Below, one piece after another: positions 6,393-9,944 of a stretch of 9,944 bases of DNA. Under the pieces are notes generated by a model. The model was not told where the DNA came from, did no database searches, and was given only the letters and a program-made list of their open reading frames with translations. Numbering within the stretch: position 1 is the stretch's first letter; every line of letters starts with the position of its first letter. The position numbers and the translations under genes are program-made. This DNA comes from Bacteroidales bacterium UBA2295 (GTDB lineage Bacteria > Bacteroidota > Bacteroidia > Bacteroidales > Tenuifilaceae), in assembly GCA_002345825.1 (NCBI GenBank), contig DDWD01000194.1, positions 1-9,944 of the forward strand, in the 5' to 3' direction.

Positions 6393-7683
6393 ATTTCGCT
6401 AGAGCATCGGCTACGGTAAAGGTGCTTCCGCCAATAAATATTAAATCATCGGGGCTTGCCATACTGGTTGCTGCTTCAATTGCATTTTTTACATTTGGGT
6501 ACTCATTGCCTTTTAGTTGAACTAATTTACCCTTTTCAGCAAGAATCTTTTCATCCAGTCCACGAGGAATTGATGGGCGGGTAAAGTAGTAGCGTGCATT
6601 CTTTGGCAGTATTTGAAGTACCCCATCAATATTTTTGTCGCCCACCATTCCAATAACCATATGTAGATTCTTGTGTGGAGTGCTGCTTATCTGACTAACA
6701 ATTACAGAAATACCATCAAGGTTATGGCCTGTGTCGCATATAACTAATGGGTTGCGTCCAATAATTTGCCATCGGCCCATTATGCCAGTATTCCTAATTA
6801 CATTTTCTAACCCTTTTGTTATGTGAGATTTGCTAATTTCATAACCAAGCATAGCCAGTATTTCCGTTGATGCTAGCACCCCTGCAATGTTTTTACCCTG
6901 GTAATGGCCAAGCATATCTAGTTTGTACTTTGTAGTTTGCCCTTGTTTAACGTTACGGATATCAAGATCCTGACATCCGCTTTTCATTGTCGATTTTTTG
7001 ATCACAAAATTAGTGCTGGCAAAAGTTAATGGGGCGTTGCACTCTTTCGCTTTATTTAAAAATATATCCTGTATTTCTTCTTGCAGTTCACTAATAACCA
7101 CAGGGGTGTTGGGCTTGATGATGCCAGCCTTTTCAATTGCAATTTTTCGAAGCGTGTCGCCCAGTAAATCAGTATGGTCGAGCCCTATGTTGGTGATTAT
7201 CGAAAGATCTGGCTCAACAATATTTGTGGAGTCGAGCCTGCCGCCCAACCCAACCTCAACAACCGCAATATCAACTTTTTGATCAGCAAAATATTTAAAC
7301 GCCAAGGCAACCGTCATTTCAAAGAACGAAGGTTTAATCTCTTCGAATACTTGTTTATTCGCCGCAACAAAAGTAATTACCTCCTTTTCGCTGATGGCGT
7401 TGCCATTAATCTTAATTCTTTCTCTAAAGTCGAGCAGGTGTGGTGATGTATACAGGCCAACCTTGTAGCCAGCTTCCATTAGGATTGAACAGAGCATATG
7501 GGAAGTGCTCCCTTTGCCGTTTGTACCGGCTATGTGAATGCTCCGGAATTGCTTATGTGGATGAGAAAAGTACTTATCGAGCGCAAGGGTATTATTTAAA
7601 TCGGCTTTATATGCGGCTTTGCCTACTCGCTGGTACATGGGTAGCTGCGAGTAGAGATATTCTAGGGTTTGCTGATAGTTCAT
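6391..7683 (-). CDS. folC: Folylpolyglutamate synthase / dihydrofolate synthase
   Basis: This cytosolic Mur-ligase-family enzyme adds glutamate to dihydropteroate and/or folates using ATP. The 430 residues match the usual length. Residues 49-60 contain the P-loop (GTNGKGS, 53-59). TSPHLLDFRERIKING (79-94) is the omega-loop region. VEVGLGGRLDSTN (142-154), GLDHTDLLG (167-175) and EKAGIIK (184-190) follow, the last carrying Lys185, the expected carbamylated lysine. GRW (303-305) and CDTGHN (316-321) are the C-terminal domain signatures; the commoner form of the last is DGAHN. GMVGDKN (345-351) and FIGGSTFTVADAL (416-428) close the domain. Whether it has both activities cannot be told from sequence alone. 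It is transcribed alone on the minus strand, from a -7 element only 16 bases before the ATG. Confidence 0.95.
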   Translation of the reverse strand: MNYQQTLEYLYSQLPMYQRVGKAAYKADLNNTLALDKYFSHPHKQFRSIHIAGTNGKGSTSHMLCSILMEAGYKVGLYTSPHLLDFRERIKINGNAISEKEVITFVAANKQVFEEIKPSFFEMTVALAFKYFADQKVDIAVVEVGLGGRLDSTNIVEPDLSIITNIGLDHTDLLGDTLRKIAIEKAGIIKPNTPVVISELQEEIQDIFLNKAKECNAPLTFASTNFVIKKSTMKSGCQDLDIRNVKQGQTTKYKLDMLGHYQGKNIAGVLASTEILAMLGYEISKSHITKGLENVIRNTGIMGRWQIIGRNPLVICDTGHNLDGISVIVSQISSTPHKNLHMVIGMVGDKNIDGVLQILPKNARYYFTRPSIPRGLDEKILAEKGKLVQLKGNEYPNVKNAIEAATSMASPDDLIFIGGSTFTVADALAK

Positions 7684-7699
7684 CTACAGGAATTTTGGG

Positions 7700-7707
7700 C
7701 AAAAGTA
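7700..7707 (-). promoter_or_regulatory. Bacteroidota -7 element for folC
   Basis: On the minus strand 7707 to 7700 reads TACTTTTG followed by C, an exact TAnnTTTG match. Sixteen bases separate it from the folC ATG, implying a leader of roughly 10 bases. No good -33 TTTG is seen at the standard spacing. The rest of the 220-base gap up to phoH shows no convincing gene or hairpin. Confidence 0.55.
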
Positions 7708-7903
7708 TCAAAAATAACCAAATGCTTGTTTCCCGAATTAATGGATATTTTGTTTTCTTTTTCATTGGCTGATACGGTAAGGGGGAGTAAGGACCCGGGG
7801 CAAATAAATTGGATTAGACCCGAAATAATTAACGTTCTTTTCACATTAAACTTTAAGTTAATTTGTAGATTTATACTTGATTACTCAACCAAAATTGTAG
7901 TTT

Positions 7904-9229
7904 ATGGCAATTAAGAAAAAGAAGGTTTTTGTGTTGGATACCAATGTATTACTTCACGATTTTACTTGTATTTATAATTTTCAGGAAAATGATATAGTAA
8001 TACCAATTGTTGCGCTTGAGGAGTTGGACCATTTTAAAAAGGGAAATGAGATGATCAACTTTCATGCACGTGAGTTTTCGCGCGAACTCGATAAAATTGC
8101 TGGTGATAACCTTTTTAACGGGGGGATCTCGCTCGGTAAGGGGCATGGCAAGTTGAGGATTGAAACCGGGAAACCCTTTTCGCCCGAAATGGAACAATCC
8201 TTTGCCGATAAAAATCCCGATCATCGTATTTTGGCCATAGCCAACTATTTGCAAAAGGATAATTCAAAGCAATCCATTATACTGGTTTCCAAGGACATCA
8301 ACTTGCGGATGAAGGCAAAATCGTTGGGACTGGTTGCTCAGGATTACCTCTCGGATAAGATTAAGGATTTGGATACTCTGAAACGTGAAATTCAGGTGCT
8401 TGAGGGTGTGGATGATGTAAAAGTGCAGGGGTTGTACGATAATTTTGATGGGGTACAACCCAAAGAGTTTAATGTAACGCCCTATCCAAATCAATACTTC
8501 ATTATCAAGGGAGCAAAGTCGAGTGCGCTTGGACATTACAATGCAATTAGCCAAACAATAAATAGAGTTGAAAAAATAAGAGCTTATGGTATTGAACCCC
8601 GTAACTCGGAGCAGACTTTTTCGCTCGATGCGCTTATACGACCCGAGATTCAACTAGTATCGCTTACCGGTAAGGCAGGAACTGGAAAAACCTTGCTGGC
8701 CTTAGCTGCAGCATTACATCAAGAAAAAAGTTTCAATCAAATTTTACTGGCGCGCCCCATAGTTCCGCTAGCCAATAGAGATATTGGTTTTCTCCCTGGT
8801 GATGTGAACGAAAAGATTGGCCCCTATATGCAACCCCTTTTCGATAACCTTACGGTTATCAAGAATAAGTTTAAATCGAGTAGCAAGGAGTATCAGTATA
8901 TCGATGAGATGCAGCGCACCGATAGGCTTATAATTACCCCATTGGCATACATTCGAGGGAGGAGCCTTTCCAATGTGTTTTTTATTGTTGACGAGGCGCA
9001 GAACCTTACGCCCCATGAGGTAAAAACCATTATCACTCGTGCTGGTGAAGGAACCAAATTTGTATTTACTGGCGATATTCAGCAGATAGACCACCCTTAT
9101 CTCGATATGAAATCCAATGGGCTTACATATCTTTCTGACAAAATGCATGGGCAGGATATTTTTGCACATATCAACTTGGTGAAAGGTGAGCGAAGCTATC
9201 TGGCCGATTTGGCCAGTACCCTTTTATAG
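7904..9229 (+). CDS. phoH: PIN-PhoH fusion ATPase (PhoH2-type)
   Basis: A 441-residue cytosolic protein joining an N-terminal PIN nuclease domain to a C-terminal PhoH P-loop ATPase. Proteins of this architecture are proposed RNA helicase/ribonucleases. In the PIN domain LDTNVLL (11-17) gives Asp12, ALEELDHFKK (37-46) gives acidic Glu39/Glu40, and NPDHRIL (104-110) and VSKDINLRMKA (128-138) give Asp106 and Asp131, so the metal-binding acids appear intact. In the ATPase domain GKAGTGKT (256-263) is the Walker A, FFIVDEAQN (359-367) the Walker B, and FTGDIQQID (388-396) the following sensor-like motif. Length is typical and there is no truncation. No strong promoter match is seen just upstream; weak candidates are near 7866-7879. 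The gene is divergent from folC. A promoter for sixA overlaps its last codons. Confidence 0.95.
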   Translation: MAIKKKKVFVLDTNVLLHDFTCIYNFQENDIVIPIVALEELDHFKKGNEMINFHAREFSRELDKIAGDNLFNGGISLGKGHGKLRIETGKPFSPEMEQSFADKNPDHRILAIANYLQKDNSKQSIILVSKDINLRMKAKSLGLVAQDYLSDKIKDLDTLKREIQVLEGVDDVKVQGLYDNFDGVQPKEFNVTPYPNQYFIIKGAKSSALGHYNAISQTINRVEKIRAYGIEPRNSEQTFSLDALIRPEIQLVSLTGKAGTGKTLLALAAALHQEKSFNQILLARPIVPLANRDIGFLPGDVNEKIGPYMQPLFDNLTVIKNKFKSSSKEYQYIDEMQRTDRLIITPLAYIRGRSLSNVFFIVDEAQNLTPHEVKTIITRAGEGTKFVFTGDIQQIDHPYLDMKSNGLTYLSDKMHGQDIFAHINLVKGERSYLADLASTLL

Positions 9230-9239
9230 GCTAGGTTTG
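9208..9239 (+). promoter_or_regulatory. Promoter for sixA-ppk1 overlapping the phoH 3' end
   Basis: TTTG (9208-9211) and TAGGTTTG (9232-9239, followed by C) are exact matches to the Bacteroidota -33 and -7 elements, separated by the expected 20 bases. The -33 lies in the last codons of phoH and the -7 box begins 3 bases after its stop. The sixA ATG is 27 bases beyond the -7 box. This is the best two-box promoter in the window. Confidence 0.65.
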
Positions 9240-9266
9240 CTTGGTTAATAATTAAATTTTATTTCG

Positions 9267-9767
9267 ATGAGCACTACCAAAACACTATTTGTGCTGCGGC
9301 ATGCCAAATCAGCATGGGATGATGTGAATAAATCCGATTTTGATCGACCATTGACTTTCAAGGGGATCTCTGATGCAACTAAGCTTGCAGGCCACCTGAA
9401 GAATGAATTAAAAGAGATTGAACTTGTAATTTCGAGTTCCGCTAACAGAGCAGCACATACTGCCACCATTTTTTGTAGTACCGTGGGTGTTCCGCTGGAC
9501 AGTATTGTGCTCAATAATAGTTTTTACGAAACATCAGTGAGTGAAGTGTTACATATAGTTAGGACGATTTCAAACGATATCAAGTGCGCAATGCTTGTGG
9601 GGCACAACCCTACGTTTACCAGTTTGGTAAATCAATTTTTACCTCAAAGTATAGATAATTTACCCACTTCAGGGTTGGTTCGTTTGGATTTTAACATTGA
9701 GAGTTGGAGCGAAATACGAAAAGAAAACTTGCAGTCTTCTTGGGTTGATTTTCCGAAGAATCATTAG
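9267..9767 (+). CDS. sixA: SixA-family histidine phosphatase
   Basis: A 166-residue histidine-phosphatase-superfamily protein of the small SixA type. SixA in E. coli removes phosphate from phosphohistidine in phosphotransfer proteins. The catalytic core is visible: LRHAKS (10-15) with Arg11 and the nucleophile His12, DRPLTFKG (26-33), a conserved-position Arg61 in SSSANRAAHTA, Glu88 in FYETS, and the second catalytic histidine His113 in VGHNP (111-115). There is no signal peptide, so the protein is cytosolic. ppk1 starts 24 bases downstream without a terminator, so the two are probably one operon driven by the promoter at 9208-9239. The natural target is unknown here; pairing with a kinase that autophosphorylates on histidine is suggestive. 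Confidence 0.92.
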   Translation: MSTTKTLFVLRHAKSAWDDVNKSDFDRPLTFKGISDATKLAGHLKNELKEIELVISSSANRAAHTATIFCSTVGVPLDSIVLNNSFYETSVSEVLHIVRTISNDIKCAMLVGHNPTFTSLVNQFLPQSIDNLPTSGLVRLDFNIESWSEIRKENLQSSWVDFPKNH

Positions 9768-9791
9768 TTTATAGCAAAAATACATTTAGGT

Positions 9792-9944
9792 ATGGCCAAG
9801 CAAAAGGATTACATAAATAGAGAAATTAGCTGGTTGTCATTCAATGAGAGGGTGTTACAGGAGGCCGAAAACCCAAATGTTCCGCTGCTCGAAAGGCTCA
9901 AGTTTTTGGGGATATTTAGTAACAACCTCGACGAATTTTTTACT
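9792..9944 (+). CDS. ppk1: Polyphosphate kinase 1, N-terminal fragment (runs off the window)
   Basis: Only the first 51 codons are present and the frame is open to the last base. The sequence, with NREISWLSFNERVLQEA (9-25), PLLERLKFLGIFSNNLDEFF (31-50), matches the conserved N-terminal domain of PPK1. That enzyme reversibly transfers the ATP gamma-phosphate onto inorganic polyphosphate through a phosphohistidine intermediate. The catalytic histidines lie downstream of this fragment, so activity cannot be judged. The ATG at 9792 sits 24 bases after the sixA stop; no separate convincing promoter is seen between them. Confidence 0.92.
   Translation, partial: MAKQKDYINREISWLSFNERVLQEAENPNVPLLERLKFLGIFSNNLDEFFT

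Noticed and set aside
7440..7772. 110-codon + strand open frame over the folC start and the intergenic gap
   Set aside because: It overlaps the conserved folC N-terminus and P-loop coding region in antisense and has no family-like features.
7866..7879. Possible phoH -7 elements TAGATTTA and TATACTTG
   Set aside because: Each is one base off consensus in AT-rich DNA, and neither has a -33 TTTG at the correct distance.
8264..9169. Two minus-strand open frames (8264-8653 and 8768-9169) inside phoH
   Set aside because: They are antisense shadows of the intact PIN-PhoH gene, without promoter or domain support.
1..9944. CRISPR arrays, insertion sequences, prophage genes, tRNA or riboswitches
   Set aside because: No regularly spaced repeats, transposase or phage-like genes, cloverleaf or riboswitch-like conserved leader were seen on either strand.

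Overview
The window looks like an ordinary chromosomal segment of a Bacteroidota bacterium, most likely of the Bacteroidales/Marinilabiliales type. Three things point there. The first is gene content: a short SerA followed by a DUF1015 gene, the Bacteroidota-type dihydroorotate-dehydrogenase-like protein, a PIN-PhoH fusion, and a SixA/polyphosphate kinase pair. The second is that starts generally lack Shine-Dalgarno sequences. The third is repeated matches to the Bacteroidota -7 promoter element TAnnTTTG, here followed by C. I see no mobile element, CRISPR array, tRNA, rRNA or phage gene, and nothing that amounts to a clearly new multi-gene system.

Layout. Bases 1-91 hold a terminator-like hairpin, probably ending an upstream gene outside the window. 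Bases 92-2280 (+) carry a short 3-phosphoglycerate dehydrogenase and a DUF1015 protein, 23 bases apart, closed by a perfect-stem terminator at 2305-2336. Bases 2394-4097 (+) carry the PLP-homeostasis protein YggS, with its own -7 element, and a dihydroorotate-dehydrogenase-like flavoprotein that has lost the catalytic cysteine motif. A terminator at 4127-4160 overlaps the 3' coding end of a convergent helical-repeat hypothetical gene (4135-4674, -).

Bases 4675-4976 are a 302-base AT-rich divergent regulatory region. It is followed by two exported proteins of unknown function on the + strand: a lipoprotein (4977-5891) and a small secreted protein with four mature-region cysteines (5909-6346). 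A terminator at 6369-6392 abuts the stop of the convergent folC (6391-7683, -). A 220-base divergent gap precedes phoH (7904-9229, +). sixA (9267-9767, +) and the start of ppk1 (9792 to the window edge, +) follow, with a well-formed promoter over the end of phoH.

Functionally the segment is a set of short transcription units for central metabolism: serine synthesis, PLP homeostasis, folate polyglutamylation, RNA metabolism and polyphosphate. The points most worth following are the catalytic-residue substitutions in SerA and the DHOD-like protein, the DGHHR motif in the SerA-linked DUF1015 protein, the SixA-PPK1 pairing, and the unrecognised exported gene pair.
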